Source: Variovorax sp. 679
GTDB taxonomy: Bacteria; Pseudomonadota; Gammaproteobacteria; Burkholderiales; Burkholderiaceae_C
NCBI RefSeq assembly: GCF_003952185.1
Contig: NZ_RXFS01000002.1
Span: 661,854-725,853 of the forward strand
Direction: 5' to 3'
Length of the DNA stretch: 64,000 nt
Shown here: in pieces, positions 26,201 to 35,990 of the stretch
Layout: each line of letters starts with the position of its first letter
Numbering within the stretch: the stretch's first letter is position 1
Notes under the pieces: generated by a model
Told to the model about the DNA's origin: nothing
Database searches by the model: none
The model's input: the letters and a program-made list of their open reading frames with translations, nothing else
Program-made: the position numbers and the translations under genes

Positions 26201-29200
26201 GGGTGTCGGCGTACTCGGGCAGATCGGACTGGGGGCCGATCACCGTCCCGTCGGGGCCCTTGCCGCGTGCGCGGGTGTAGGCCGCATCGACGTCCGTCGC
26301 CGTGCCGGCGGTGTAGATGCCGAAGAGCGAATCCATCCGGATGTCGCCCGCGGCGATCAGCGAGAGGTCGCCAGTGCCGGTACGCAGCACGCTGAAGGCG
26401 GTGGGGAACGCATTGCCGCCGACTCCGTCCAGCGAAGGGTTCACCACATAGTGCGTGTCGGCCAGGCGGATCGCACCGGTCGAGGCCGGGTTCAGCGCGC
26501 GCCGATCCGCCGCCGCGAGGTCGGCGCCCGCCACCAGCTTCATGTCCCACGAGGTGGCACCCGCGCCCAGCATCGGCGCAACGGCCCAGTTGCGCCCCTG
26601 CGTGTCGTTCACCACGGGTCGCAGATTGACCGGCAGGCCATCCAGCAATTGCACCGTGGTCATCGACGGGATGAGCGAGCCCCGCTTCAGTTCGACCTGC
26701 TCGGTCGTGGACATCGCCACCGGCATGGGCACGCCCTTGGGCCATGTCAACGCTTCCACGTAGGCTTCGGAGCGCAGGGCCGTGCCGGCGCCCAGCCGCA
26801 TGCCGGGCTCGAGCGCCACGGCCGCCTGCAGCACCGTACCGGCGGCATAGGCCACTGACCCGTCGGCGTTGTAGATGTTCGCCGCCACCACCGTGCCCGC
26901 CGCCAGGTTCATGCCGGCCGTGAGCACCGCATCCGCCGGCAGCAGCGTGCCGGCGGGCAAGGGCATGCCGCCGTCGGTCACCACGGTCACGGGGTAGTTG
27001 AGGACCGCACCCGCCCGGAAGATCGTGCCGGACTCGAGCTTCACGCCGTCGATCGGCACCACGATGTCACCGCCGAAGTTGCTGGTGCCGGTGGTCAGCA
27101 CCCAGGAGCTGTCGCCGGGCGTGGCCGAGGGGGGCGCGAAACCGTCGTTGATGCTGCCGTTGATGTTGAGGTTGCCCGCGGCACGGATCGCCAGCCGGCC
27201 CGGCTCGCCGAAGCCGCGACGCGCGGGATCGCCGCGGTTGGCATCGGGGCCGTAGCGGTAGCCCGAGAAATCCAGGTCACCGTCCACCGTGAGATCGCCA
27301 TGCGGATTGGCCAGCTTGTCGCTGACGATCTCCACGCCGGGGCGCAGGTGATAGCGCCCCAGCCCGGCGAGCCGGCTGCCGAGCGCCGCATTGCCCTGCG
27401 CCGCATCGATGAAAGCCTGGCTGTCGCCGTCGATCCGGTCGAGATAGGCCTGCGTGATGAGCTGCGGCCGGTAGCCCGACACATCCGGCAGGTCGGCCAG
27501 CGGTGCATCGTCGTAGCGGCGGAACGCATTGACCGCCACGCTCTTCGCGCCCAGCACCTGCGGCGTGCCGTTGACCGTGACAGCCACGTCGTCGGTGCCG
27601 ACGCGCGGCGCATTGAGGTCGAGCGTGCCGCGCGCGCGGCCGTCGTTGCGGCCCGGCCCGGTGCCAGGGGCCACATCGGTGCCGGCGCGCAGGTCGATGC
27701 GCGCACTGCCACCGAGCGTGAGCATGCCCTCGCTGCTGCTCAGGTCGACCACGGCGCGGTTCGGGCTGTCGATGATCTTGCCGTAGCTGTCCACGCGCAG
27801 GCCGGTGCCATGCGCATCGAGCGTGCCGTTGACCGTGAGGTCGCCCCTGGCCGCGAGGCGGATCGATCCGACCTGGTAGCCGCTCGCATCGATGCGGCCA
27901 TCGACGCGCAGGCTGCCTCCGTCGAGCGCGATCGACACCTCGCGCGCCTTCACGCCGTCGCCCACGACGAGGTCGCCCTGCTTGACCTGGAAGCGGCGCG
28001 CGCCGAACACGGCGCCTTCGTTGAGGCGGTTGTTCAGACCCGCGAAGTCGCCGAGGGTCTGCGCGCGCACCGTGAGTTCGGCTGCGTCGTAGGGCTCGAC
28101 CGTGCCGCCGGCATCGTAGTTGCCGCTGCTGGCGCCGCGGATCGCGCCGGCCAGCTCCACATGGCCGGCATCCGCGCCGAGCGCCGTGGCTTCGATCGTG
28201 CCGCCGCGGTTGAAGCGTGCCGAGACATCGATGAGCGAGCCGGCTGCCTGCGTGATGCTGCCCTTCTCGCTCGACAGCACGAAGTCGCCGCCCCAGCTGA
28301 ACTTGTCGACGTCGAACAGCGACACCTTGCGCCCGGACAGGTCGATGCGGGAGGTTCCGCCCAGCGCCACGTCGCCGGTGGCCGACAGCACCAGCCGGCC
28401 CGAAGGCAGCACGATGTTGCCGTCCACGCCGATGCTGCTGCCCTTCAGTTCCAGCGTCGCACCGAGCGCATCGCTCGATGCGCCTGGTCCCTCCGCGGTT
28501 GCCACGTTGATCGCGCCACCGGCGGTGATGCGCGTCTTCGAGGCGGCCTGGCCGGTCAGCACCGGCGCCGCGATGCGCAGGTTGCCGCCCTCGTATGCAT
28601 AGCCCTCGCCGGGCGTGTACTCGCCCTGGCGCCGGTACACGGCGAGCGTGTTGCTGCCGCTGGACGTGACGCGCTCGGACGCCGTCAGCTTCACATTGCC
28701 GAAGCCCAGTGCGATGCGCGCGTCCGTGGTGAGGCCGGTGGGCTGCGCATAGGGGCCCGGGCCGAGCACGATCGAGCGTGCGGCAATGTCGAGCGTGCCG
28801 TCGCCCAGGTGCTCGGCCATGGCCGCGCCCGGTGCCGCCGTGGAGCCTGCCCACACGAACTCCCCCGCGCGGATCGCGGCCACGTCACCGGCCGCGCCGT
28901 AGCCGTAGATGGCGGGCGTGCCGAGCACCAGCCTCTGGAGGCTCGAAGCGTCGAGCTTCACCGCGCCGAAGACGTTGACGGCATCGCGCGCATTGAGCGT
29001 CAGCGTTTCGAGGGCCGGTGCGCCGATGGCGTTGTTGCCCGCCAGCAGCTGGTCCAGTTTCCCCTGGTTCAGCACAAGCCCCCGTGGCAGCCGGCCGTTG
29101 GCATCCGCATTCGCTATGCTCGCGTCCTCGCCGAGGTTGACCGAGGCCAGCGCGAGCGACAGGTTTCGCGTGCCGTAGGAGACCTTCGGCGTCAGCACCA

Positions 29201-32200
29201 GCGAGCCACCTGTGGCGATTGCCAGCGTCCCTTCGGACACCAGGCGCGTCGTTCCGTCGCAGGCTTCGCTCGCGCAACTGCCGATGTCGATGGCGACCGT
29301 GCTGGTCGGCCCATTCAGGGGGCGCCCCAGCTGCAGGTTCAGCCAGCCGTTGGAAAGCGCCACCACGCCGATGCCCGTGAACAGGTAGCCCTTGCGCGAA
29401 TCGAAGCCGCCGCTGCCCTTCCCGATCGTGCTGATCGATGCGCCTTCCTCGATGACGATGCTGCGGTCGCCGTCGAACCCCGGGCTGCTCGCGAGGATGA
29501 CGTCGCCGGCCGACAGGCTGGCTCCGCTGCGCAGCACCAGGTTGCCGTCGCCGACGATCTCGGCGAGGTAGCCGGTATTCCCGTAGCCCGTGACGATGGC
29601 TCCATTGAGCACGAGCCTGGGCGCCTGGAGCTTGTTCAGCTCGTCGGCATGGACGGAGGCTCCCACGAGGCCATCCGTGGCGGCCTGCCCCGTCGCCAGC
29701 ACCTCCGCGAGGTTGCGGACGTTGACCGTGCCGTCATAGCCCTGCGTGCCGGGCTGGGCACCCAGGCGCAGCTTGCCGTCGAACGTCAGGCCGGTGCGTT
29801 CGGTATCCGTCTCGGCCGGCTTCACGAGCGAGATGTCGAGCGTCTTCGCGTCCGAGGTGAGCATGCCGCGCAGGTAGCCGCGGCGCGCTGCATCCGCCAG
29901 CACGAAGGCGTTGTAGTCGGTCTCGTTGTAGCCGGAGTGCTTGCGCACCTGGCCGCCCGGCGTGACGATGATCTGGCTCGGCAGCGACTCGCGGATCGAG
30001 GTGTTGGCCACGCTCAGCTGCCCCGCCATGCGGTAGGAGCCACCGATGTTGCTGACGCCCGGAATGCCGAGGCGATCCACGGTGCCGATCTCGACCCGGA
30101 ATGCGCCGGGCAGCAAGGCATAGTTGGACGGCATCAGCGTGTAGGTGCCGGCAGGCAGGCCCGGCACACCCGCCGGCACGGTGACCTGCTGGCCGATGCC
30201 AGGCGTGCCGAAGCCCGCCTCGGGCGCCACCGGCGCATAGCCCGCCGAGTAGCCGGGAACGATCGCGTAGACCGTGTTCTTCGCGCTGCTGAAGCTGTTG
30301 ACGGGATTGGCATTGGCCAGCGGCGTCTTCAGGATGTCGACCGAACCGCTGCGGCCTGCGACGAAGCCGGCTCCCGCGAGCGTGCCGCCGCCCGACAGGT
30401 CGAGCACAGCGTCGGCCTGAACGTCGACGTGGCTGCCCTTGAGGCCGATGCCGCGGCCGACGGTAAGACCTCCGGAGGCCATGCCGCCGACGCCATCCAG
30501 CTTCACGGGCTGGCCGTTGTACGTGTAGCCCAGGCCGTCTGTCGTGCCGCCGTAGGGCATCACCAGGCCGGCACCGCTCACCGAAGTGAGGCTGCCCGCA
30601 AGCAGGTCCACATGCGTGGCCGTCGCGCCGTCCGCGTGCGAGCCCAGGATGATCCGGCCCAGCGGCGCGCGCACGACGCCCCCCTGCTCGATGGTCTCGG
30701 CACCGAGGACGAGGCTGCCGAAGGCCGAGTAGGGCATGGCCGGATCGGCGTCGCCCTGGCGGTGGATGGCCAGCACGCTGCCGCTCGCATAGTTGTACGG
30801 AAGGCTCGTTTCCGGGTTGACGCCCGCAACGGGAAAGCCGGCCACGATCTGGGCATTGGCGCCGGTCGCCGGATAGATCTGCGCGGCAGTCAGCGTCATG
30901 CTGCCCGGCGTCGAGAGTTCGGTGGTGGTATCGCCGCTGAGACCGCGCGACGGCAATCCGCCGAGCAGGCGGATGTCGCCTTCGCTGGCAAGGTCCACCT
31001 TCGCGAAGGCACGCCGGTCGACGTTGTAGATGCCGACACCGAGATCGACGTCCGCATGAACGCCGAAGCCGACACGGTCGCGCACGTCGATCAGGTCGGC
31101 GTGCACCGAGAAGCTGCCGCCACTCTCCTGGAGCGACGCGCCGTTGGCCCAGTTGGCGGCGGGCAGCACGATGCCGCTGCCGTCGCGGCCGGGAAGGCGC
31201 GTCACGCCCGCCAGGCGCACGTAGGGCGAGGACAGGCTCACTGTCGAGCCGGCCGGGGCGGTCGCGCCCTGCGCGTAGGTGCCTGCGTACAGGCGCAGGC
31301 TCTGGTTCATGTGCAGCGCGACATCGCCGTCGAAACTCATCGGCCCATGCACAAGCAGCGACAGGTTGTCGAAGCCGCCTGCCTCGATGCGATCGACACC
31401 GATGCGCGCGCTGCCGGTGCGCAGCATGTTCCTGGCCGCAGCTCGCGTCTGCGCCGCGGCCAACGGGCTGTCGCCCTGCACCTGCGCCACCGTCAGTTCC
31501 CGGTGACGCAGCAGGTCGCCGCGGGTCACCCCCCGGTCGTAGGTCGCCGAGTCCAGGGCCACTGCGAGCGTGCCACCCGCGGCACCGGCGCCACCGGAAG
31601 CCGCGCGGAGCGTGCCGTCCAGATACAGGCCCTGGTTGGACTTGAGCACGATGGAGCCGCCCTTGCTCGCCACCGTCGTCCCTGCCGGCAGGCCGGCGCC
31701 CTGGTCGAGCACGGCGCTGGTGCCCGATGCATCGAGCAGCGCGCCCGGCCGGATCACGACGAAGGAATCGGGCACGCTGGCCTCGCCCGTCTGCTCCCAG
31801 TCCAGCGCGCCGCCGATGGCGATCGTGCCGCCATCGACGACACGTCCATACGCACGGCCGCTGTTGTCGCGCGCCACCGCCGCGCGCGCGGCAACGTCGA
31901 GCACCGCGTGATCGCCGAGCCAGACCAGGCCGGCTCGCGTCGGTTCTCCCGTACCGTCGATGGCGATCGTGCCGCCCGATGCGGTGAGCGTGCCGTCGAC
32001 CGCGACGTCACGGCCTTTCAGCGCAATCGACTGGCCCGGATCGACCGTGATCGACGCGCCCTGCCGGACATCGATCAGGCCACTGACCAAGGCGGTGCCG
32101 CTGCCGGTCGATCGCAGTGCCACGCTCGCACCGCCGCGCTGCGTGAGCACGGCCTTCATCGGGTCCTCCGTCCACAGCGGCGGCGTCCACAGCTCCAGCG

Positions 32201-35200
32201 CGCTGGCCGGCTGCACACCGGAGGCGAAGTTCCTCGACGTATCGGTGAAACGGTAGACCGGCATCTTCACGTCCAGCCCGACGCCGTCCGCAACGACCAC
32301 GCCCATGTGGCCGTCGACGTCGTAGCGCGCGAAGCCCGACTGGAAGATGCGGGGGTCGAGCGCCACATTGGCACTGGTGCCCACCGGTTGCGTGAACACC
32401 GCGCCGGCCGCGATCCTCGTGCCGCTCTTGATCGTGAAGTCGGCAGGGGCGATACGGCCTGCAGTCACGGTCGCGGTCTCGGCGATGATGGCGAACCCGT
32501 TCGGGAACACGTTCGCCGGCACGATGTAGCCCCGGGGGAAATTGTTGTTGATGATGCTGATGCGCGTCACCTTCGCGCCTGCCGGTATCGTGTCGCTTTT
32601 CTTTCCGTCGGGATCGTTCGCCGTCCAGCCCCTGAAGGTCTGCGACCTGCCGTTGACGATGGCGGTCACGGAATACAGGCCGGAGGCGCCAAGCGCATCC
32701 GGCAACTTCCAGTCCGCCGCGAGCGTGACGGCGTTGGCATTGGCATCGAAGAGCGGAACCGACGACACGGCTTCGCCCGGCAGTGCACGCGTACGCTGGT
32801 AGCTGTAGTCCACCGGCAGGATGTCGCCCGCGCGAACCCGGTAGTCCTGCAGCAGGATCGCATCGGTCAGCGCCGCCCGGCCGGCTTCGAGCACGCCCGT
32901 GCCCACGTTCTTGCCGCCGACGATGATCCCGGTACCCGAGGCGAGCCGCAGCACACCGCCGCCATTGACGCCATAGCCGCGGATCTCTCCATCGACGTTC
33001 AGCAGTGCGTGGCTGTTCGGATCCGCCGGCTGGATGTCCGCGAACAGCGTCACGTCGCCGCCTCGCCCGCCGCGCGTCTTGCCGTCGGCCAGTACCGCGC
33101 CGCCCGAAGAAACGTCGATCAGCGCACCGGCCGAAAGCGTCACGGCACCCGAGCTGCGGATGTCCACGCTGCCGCCGTCGAGATACGGCAAGCCGAGCGC
33201 ATTGCCGGCGTCGAGCTGAAGGTTGCTCCACAGGCCGCGCGCGTCGAGCTTCACGTCCCTGGCCACGACCACTTCCACCGTCGCGCCTTCGGGCACGGCC
33301 ATCGGGCCGTCCTTGATGCCCTCGGGCGTCATGCGGTTCAGCACATTGCCCAGCACGATGCTGCCGCCGCGTGCCGTGAGGTCGGCATCGACCGTGACCT
33401 GCGTCGCGTGCAGCCGGATGCGACCGCCCGGCACCACCGACAGCGCGCTCTCCGCCTTCACGCTCCTGTTCGCCAGCGCCGTGATCTCGCCCAGGCCGAA
33501 GCTGTTGAGCCGTTCGCTGTCGACGTAGAGCGTCTCCCTGCGTTCGGGCGGCAACGGCGTCTCGGGCGAGAGTCCCGCGCCGATGTCCGGCTGCGCGGTG
33601 CCGAAGACCACGCGCTCGAAGGTCGGCACCAGCTGGCGGAACACGCCGACAGGCCCCAGTGCCGCATTGGGGTTGTAGCCGGTGACGTAGTTGCCGAGGA
33701 TCAGCTGCGCCGCCTGTGCCGCCGCGTTGTGCGACTGGGCATAGCCGTCAAGTCCGGCATCGGCCCGGGCCGCCTGGCCCGGCCCCTGGTAGGCCGTCGC
33801 GGTAATGCCGCCTTCGAGCACGGCCGCATCGGTTGCCACGACCAGCCGCCCGGCGTCGCGGCCCACGGTGTAGCCGTTTTCCAGCCGCTGCTGCGGGCCG
33901 ATCAGCGGGTTGTAGAAATAACCCGTGGTCTTGTCGCCCCAGCGTTTGTGTTCGTCCTCGAAGCCGCGGTAGAGGCCGGTGTAGGCGATGTCGTCGCGCG
34001 CCTTCGAGACTTCGTAGAGCCGTCCGTCCGGCCCCTTGAGCCAGCTCTGGCGGATGAAGCCCGTCTGCACATCGAGCGTACCGCCCGACAGGTTGATGTT
34101 CGAGCCTGCCTGTGTGACCACCTCGCCGCCGGCGAAGGTCACGCTGCCGCCCTGCGCCGCCCACTCACCGATGCTGTGTCCCTGCAGGCCCAGGTAGCCG
34201 CCGACTTCGAGCAGGCCGCCCGGGGTGTACCAGCGGTCCTTGTCGTAGCCGCCCGTGCCTGCGGCCAGGCGCTGCAGCTTGCGGCGATCGATCCAGACGC
34301 CACGGTTGTTCAGGAGCGCCGTGTCGCGGTTGAGCGGCGAGTCGCGCTGCTCGTTGCCCTGGATGTTGACCTCGATGTTGTTCGACGCCATCGCGATCTG
34401 GACGCCCACCGCGCCCGAGACGTCCAGCCGCGCGCCGTCGGCAACAGTGCTTCGCCCCGTGCCCTTGCCCGCGCTCACCGCGATCTGGCCGCCGGTGGCC
34501 AGCGTGACGGAGCCTCCCTCGAACAGCACATTGCCACCCGAGACGATCTCGATGCGCGACAGGTCGCGCCGGTCGTCCAACAGCGAGAGGTTGTCGAACA
34601 CGCCGAGGGGACCGCGCTTCAGCGCCTGCTTCGGGCCCTCTTCGATCAGCGCGTCGCGCTGGCTGTCGAGCACGGTGCGGCCGCTCTTGTCGTCGATCAG
34701 CACCGCGTTCAGCGCCCTCGGCGTCACGGTGACGCTGCCGAGCTTGTCGGAGGCCGAGTTGAGCAGGTGAATGGTGCCGCGCGCATCGACCGTGGTGGTG
34801 GCCAGCGCCACGCCATCCTGCACCACCTTGCGTCCGGCGAGGGTGATGTCGCCTTCCGGCGCCTGCAGCAGGCCGGTGTTGACGACCCGGCCCGCCGTGC
34901 TACCGGCGTTGAATTGCGGCGCCACTTCGTTGCCGCGCGTGGTGGAGGCCTGGTTGGCCGCCGTGCCCTGGCCGGGCCGCACGATGAAGAAATCGCCCGC
35001 GGCCAGTTGCACCTGGCCGCGCGGCGCGGTGATGGTGCCGGCATTGCTCGCCTCCTGGCCCAGGATGAGCACGTAGCCGCCGCCCTGCTTGACGGAACCC
35101 GGCGTGGCCGTGGTGATCCGCGCGCCCTCCTCGATCTTCACGGCGCCGCCTGCGTCGGTGAAGCTGGGCACGTAGCTGTCGCCTGTCTTCGCGCTGTGGA

Positions 35201-35990
35201 TGCCGCGCGCCTTGAACTGCTCGTCGCTGATCTTCGCGGCCGCCGCGACGAGGTTGCGCGTGTCGACCTGGCTGCTGCCGCTGAAGACGATGCCGTTGCG
35301 GTTGGCGATCAGCACCGTGCCGTCGGCCTTGATCTGGCCCTGGATCTGCGAAGGCCGTGCCTGCGGATCGTTGACGCGGTTGAGCGCGGCCCAGTCGGGC
35401 TGCTGCTGGAACTCCACCGTGGTGTTGCGGCCGACGTTGAAGGTTTCCCAGTTGAGGATCGCACGATCGGCGGTCTGCTGGATCGCGACATTGGTGCGGC
35501 CGTTTGCTTGCGACTGCACCGGCGCGTTGGCGTTGAGCCAGCCGGCGGTGAGGCTGTTGGTATCCACGCGCAGGCCGCCCTCGGCCAGACCGTCGGGCAC
35601 CGACGATGGGCTGTCCTGCGCCGCGCGGCGCGCAGCGGCTTGTGCTGCCTGCTGCGCGGCAATGGCTTGCGCCGCGATATTGAGATTGCCGATCGAGCGC
35701 TGCAATTGCGCCTCGGCCTGCTGCCGCTGCGCGGTCGGTCCGTTGAGCGAGGACACCGGCATGCCGTTCGGCAGCCGGCCTGTCTGCATCGCGTTGGCCT
35801 GCGCCGCACCCTTCGCGGCCAGCCATGCCGGACTGAAGGCCTGGTTCGCCTGTGCCGGGGTCAACGCACCCAGCGTGGCGAGCGCCAGCGCAATGGCGCT
35901 CGCCAACGGAGCCCGGAGAAGCTCGCTCCCATCCGTGGTGCGTCGTCCCGCGAACGAATGGGCACGTGAGTTGTCCGGATTCAAGACCAT
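23208..35990 (-). CDS. Giant filamentous-haemagglutinin-family protein (TpsA-like, DUF3739 type)
   Basis: A 4260-residue predicted secreted protein. Residues 1-48 form an extended signal peptide (hydrophobic core about 28-45, AQA/NQ cleavage). A Gln/Ala-rich helical stretch (about 85-125) then precedes the TPS secretion domain (about 140-400), recognisable by LNWETFNVGRNTTVEF, ALNRV and NRNGIVF (230-236, the NxNGI motif needed for TpsB recognition in FhaB-type proteins). The very long middle is Gly/Ala/Val-rich with repeated G-x-I/V-x-L/V beta-helix turns. The C-terminal part (YFDALAPEQQRIFLRQVYYAELR ... GREMIATLFP ... DITMFGGSGVRTSFGGDIEM) resembles the DUF3739 region of large betaproteobacterial haemagglutinins. 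It ends with a Ser/Gly linker and a basic tail. Its partner transporter is encoded about 22 kb upstream. Its start overlaps the truncated FecR-like gene by 10 bases. Function as an adhesin or surface filament is inferred from the family. Confidence 0.9.
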   Translation of the reverse strand: MVLNPDNSRAHSFAGRRTTDGSELLRAPLASAIALALATLGALTPAQANQAFSPAWLAAKGAAQANAMQTGRLPNGMPVSSLNGPTAQRQQAEAQLQRSIGNLNIAAQAIAAQQAAQAAARRAAQDSPSSVPDGLAEGGLRVDTNSLTAGWLNANAPVQSQANGRTNVAIQQTADRAILNWETFNVGRNTTVEFQQQPDWAALNRVNDPQARPSQIQGQIKADGTVLIANRNGIVFSGSSQVDTRNLVAAAAKISDEQFKARGIHSAKTGDSYVPSFTDAGGAVKIEEGARITTATPGSVKQGGGYVLILGQEASNAGTITAPRGQVQLAAGDFFIVRPGQGTAANQASTTRGNEVAPQFNAGSTAGRVVNTGLLQAPEGDITLAGRKVVQDGVALATTTVDARGTIHLLNSASDKLGSVTVTPRALNAVLIDDKSGRTVLDSQRDALIEEGPKQALKRGPLGVFDNLSLLDDRRDLSRIEIVSGGNVLFEGGSVTLATGGQIAVSAGKGTGRSTVADGARLDVSGAVGVQIAMASNNIEVNIQGNEQRDSPLNRDTALLNNRGVWIDRRKLQRLAAGTGGYDKDRWYTPGGLLEVGGYLGLQGHSIGEWAAQGGSVTFAGGEVVTQAGSNINLSGGTLDVQTGFIRQSWLKGPDGRLYEVSKARDDIAYTGLYRGFEDEHKRWGDKTTGYFYNPLIGPQQRLENGYTVGRDAGRLVVATDAAVLEGGITATAYQGPGQAARADAGLDGYAQSHNAAAQAAQLILGNYVTGYNPNAALGPVGVFRQLVPTFERVVFGTAQPDIGAGLSPETPLPPERRETLYVDSERLNSFGLGEITALANRSVKAESALSVVPGGRIRLHATQVTVDADLTARGGSIVLGNVLNRMTPEGIKDGPMAVPEGATVEVVVARDVKLDARGLWSNLQLDAGNALGLPYLDGGSVDIRSSGAVTLSAGALIDVSSGGAVLADGKTRGGRGGDVTLFADIQPADPNSHALLNVDGEIRGYGVNGGGVLRLASGTGIIVGGKNVGTGVLEAGRAALTDAILLQDYRVRAGDILPVDYSYQRTRALPGEAVSSVPLFDANANAVTLAADWKLPDALGASGLYSVTAIVNGRSQTFRGWTANDPDGKKSDTIPAGAKVTRISIINNNFPRGYIVPANVFPNGFAIIAETATVTAGRIAPADFTIKSGTRIAAGAVFTQPVGTSANVALDPRIFQSGFARYDVDGHMGVVVADGVGLDVKMPVYRFTDTSRNFASGVQPASALELWTPPLWTEDPMKAVLTQRGGASVALRSTGSGTALVSGLIDVRQGASITVDPGQSIALKGRDVAVDGTLTASGGTIAIDGTGEPTRAGLVWLGDHAVLDVAARAAVARDNSGRAYGRVVDGGTIAIGGALDWEQTGEASVPDSFVVIRPGALLDASGTSAVLDQGAGLPAGTTVASKGGSIVLKSNQGLYLDGTLRAASGGAGAAGGTLAVALDSATYDRGVTRGDLLRHRELTVAQVQGDSPLAAAQTRAAARNMLRTGSARIGVDRIEAGGFDNLSLLVHGPMSFDGDVALHMNQSLRLYAGTYAQGATAPAGSTVSLSSPYVRLAGVTRLPGRDGSGIVLPAANWANGASLQESGGSFSVHADLIDVRDRVGFGVHADVDLGVGIYNVDRRAFAKVDLASEGDIRLLGGLPSRGLSGDTTTELSTPGSMTLTAAQIYPATGANAQIVAGFPVAGVNPETSLPYNYASGSVLAIHRQGDADPAMPYSAFGSLVLGAETIEQGGVVRAPLGRIILGSHADGATATHVDLLAGSLTSVSGAGLVMPYGGTTDGLGYTYNGQPVKLDGVGGMASGGLTVGRGIGLKGSHVDVQADAVLDLSGGGTLAGAGFVAGRSGSVDILKTPLANANPVNSFSSAKNTVYAIVPGYSAGYAPVAPEAGFGTPGIGQQVTVPAGVPGLPAGTYTLMPSNYALLPGAFRVEIGTVDRLGIPGVSNIGGSYRMAGQLSVANTSIRESLPSQIIVTPGGQVRKHSGYNETDYNAFVLADAARRGYLRGMLTSDAKTLDISLVKPAETDTERTGLTFDGKLRLGAQPGTQGYDGTVNVRNLAEVLATGQAATDGLVGASVHADELNKLQAPRLVLNGAIVTGYGNTGYLAEIVGDGNLVLRSGASLSAGDVILASSPGFDGDRSIVIEEGASISTIGKGSGGFDSRKGYLFTGIGVVALSNGWLNLQLGRPLNGPTSTVAIDIGSCASEACDGTTRLVSEGTLAIATGGSLVLTPKVSYGTRNLSLALASVNLGEDASIANADANGRLPRGLVLNQGKLDQLLAGNNAIGAPALETLTLNARDAVNVFGAVKLDASSLQRLVLGTPAIYGYGAAGDVAAIRAGEFVWAGSTAAPGAAMAEHLGDGTLDIAARSIVLGPGPYAQPTGLTTDARIALGFGNVKLTASERVTSSGSNTLAVYRRQGEYTPGEGYAYEGGNLRIAAPVLTGQAASKTRITAGGAINVATAEGPGASSDALGATLELKGSSIGVDGNIVLPSGRLVLSATGDVALGGTSRIDLSGRKVSLFDVDKFSWGGDFVLSSEKGSITQAAGSLIDVSARFNRGGTIEATALGADAGHVELAGAIRGASSGNYDAGGTVEPYDAAELTVRAQTLGDFAGLNNRLNEGAVFGARRFQVKQGDLVVGDGVKAREVSIALDGGSLRVDGRIDASGYQVGSIRLAARGDLTVNGTLDAHGTGLRVDSYGKIIDSPNRAVVDLSSSEGMLTLGGSARIDLRAGTDVAPGTGPGRNDGRARGTLDLNAPRVGTDDVAVTVNGTPQVLGAKSVAVNAFRRYDDAPLADLPDVSGYRPQLITQAYLDRIDGDSQAFIDAAQGNAALGSRLAGLGRYHLRPGVEIVSDKLANPHGDLTVDGDLDFSGYRYGPDANRGDPARRGFGEPGRLAIRAAGNLNINGSINDGFAPPSATPGDSSWVLTTGTSNFGGDIVVPIDGVKLESGTIFRAGAVLNYPVTVVTDGGMPLPAGTLLPADAVLTAGMNLAAGTVVAANIYNADGSVAYAAGTVLQAAVALEPGMRLGAGTALRSEAYVEALTWPKGVPMPVAMSTTEQVELKRGSLIPSMTTVQLLDGLPVNLRPVVNDTQGRNWAVAPMLGAGATSWDMKLVAGADLAAADRRALNPASTGAIRLADTHYVVNPSLDGVGGNAFPTAFSVLRTGTGDLSLIAAGDIRMDSLFGIYTAGTATDVDAAYTRARGKGPDGTVIGPQSDLPEYADTLAAYRAWYPEQGGNVLVSAGGRLVGDLAANSALPGNWLWRQGSGTAAVGTAIPTAWWINFGAYTANDATAPAMAGFTGIGALGGGNVVVRAGASAGTIDRRGTLSSGKNAAERSEALVVAVGSTGRVGADGSLALTGGGDIDMRIVGALNPNHALTEGSSLEKLSLTGTVTNLRGATQVRAASIGSLGRLYGVDSIDTRGIDPFTATRADVRGGISLIPGDTAIYVQTLGDLALGTAADPGRSYTPNSSAFSFNGIDYGGGGEGWFSLWTQRSAINLTSAGGHLTPGMAAIRGTEPLSLASYDAWTVYPSIFRAAALTGSLYYGNAAVQYTNPEFLNYGLTLAPSPRGELEVLAGGSIYAGQSSMTMSGAGVPLPTPFNPAFVGRENGQGDVLVTNASGDGGAVTGKAFKGPSLFAFGPNSAEFRLDRAADAQPIRFYAAGGDIVGLKTGETVSLNSGARTWFNGAGPTWIKAGRDIVNTGDAPGTPTPGNSDFGGSTTLRGNLVVHGNPTDVSIVSAGRDILYANFDVAGPGTLEVTAGRNLLQEDRGGITSTGPVVPGDKRPGASIAMMAGVGGPAGANGLDMSAIRTRYLDPSNRADAATPLANQPGKAAKTYEVELAAWLKDRYGFAAGGTAQALAYFDALAPEQQRIFLRQVYYAELRAGGREYNDAASSRKGSYLRGREMIATLFPDRDAAGREIARSGDITMFGGSGVRTSFGGDIEMMAPGGQIILGVQGAVPPATSGVMTQGQGDIRLFSEGSLLLGLSRIMTTFGGGILAWSEKGDINAGRGSKTTVLFTPPKLVYDNVGNVEISPQAPSSGAGIATLAPIPEVPPGDVDLIAPLGTIDAGEAGIRVSGSVNVAALQVVNAANIQVKGESAGLPAVASVNVSALTNASAAASQAGVAAQEALQRDRAAARQALPSVFTVRVLGFGNEPASGGSNSSSSDGGDASDARKGVQASYNPRSVIRVLGGGGQLPPSASRQLTDEERANLQR

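Noticed and set aside
27300..35969. Plus-strand open frame of 2889 codons opposite the giant adhesin gene
   Set aside because: It is antisense to a protein with clear TPS and beta-helix motifs, has no signal peptide or recognisable domain, and its composition (Arg/His/Asp/Gln-rich) is that of a reverse-frame shadow in G+C-rich DNA. The same applies to the 1214-codon frame at 23214-26858.
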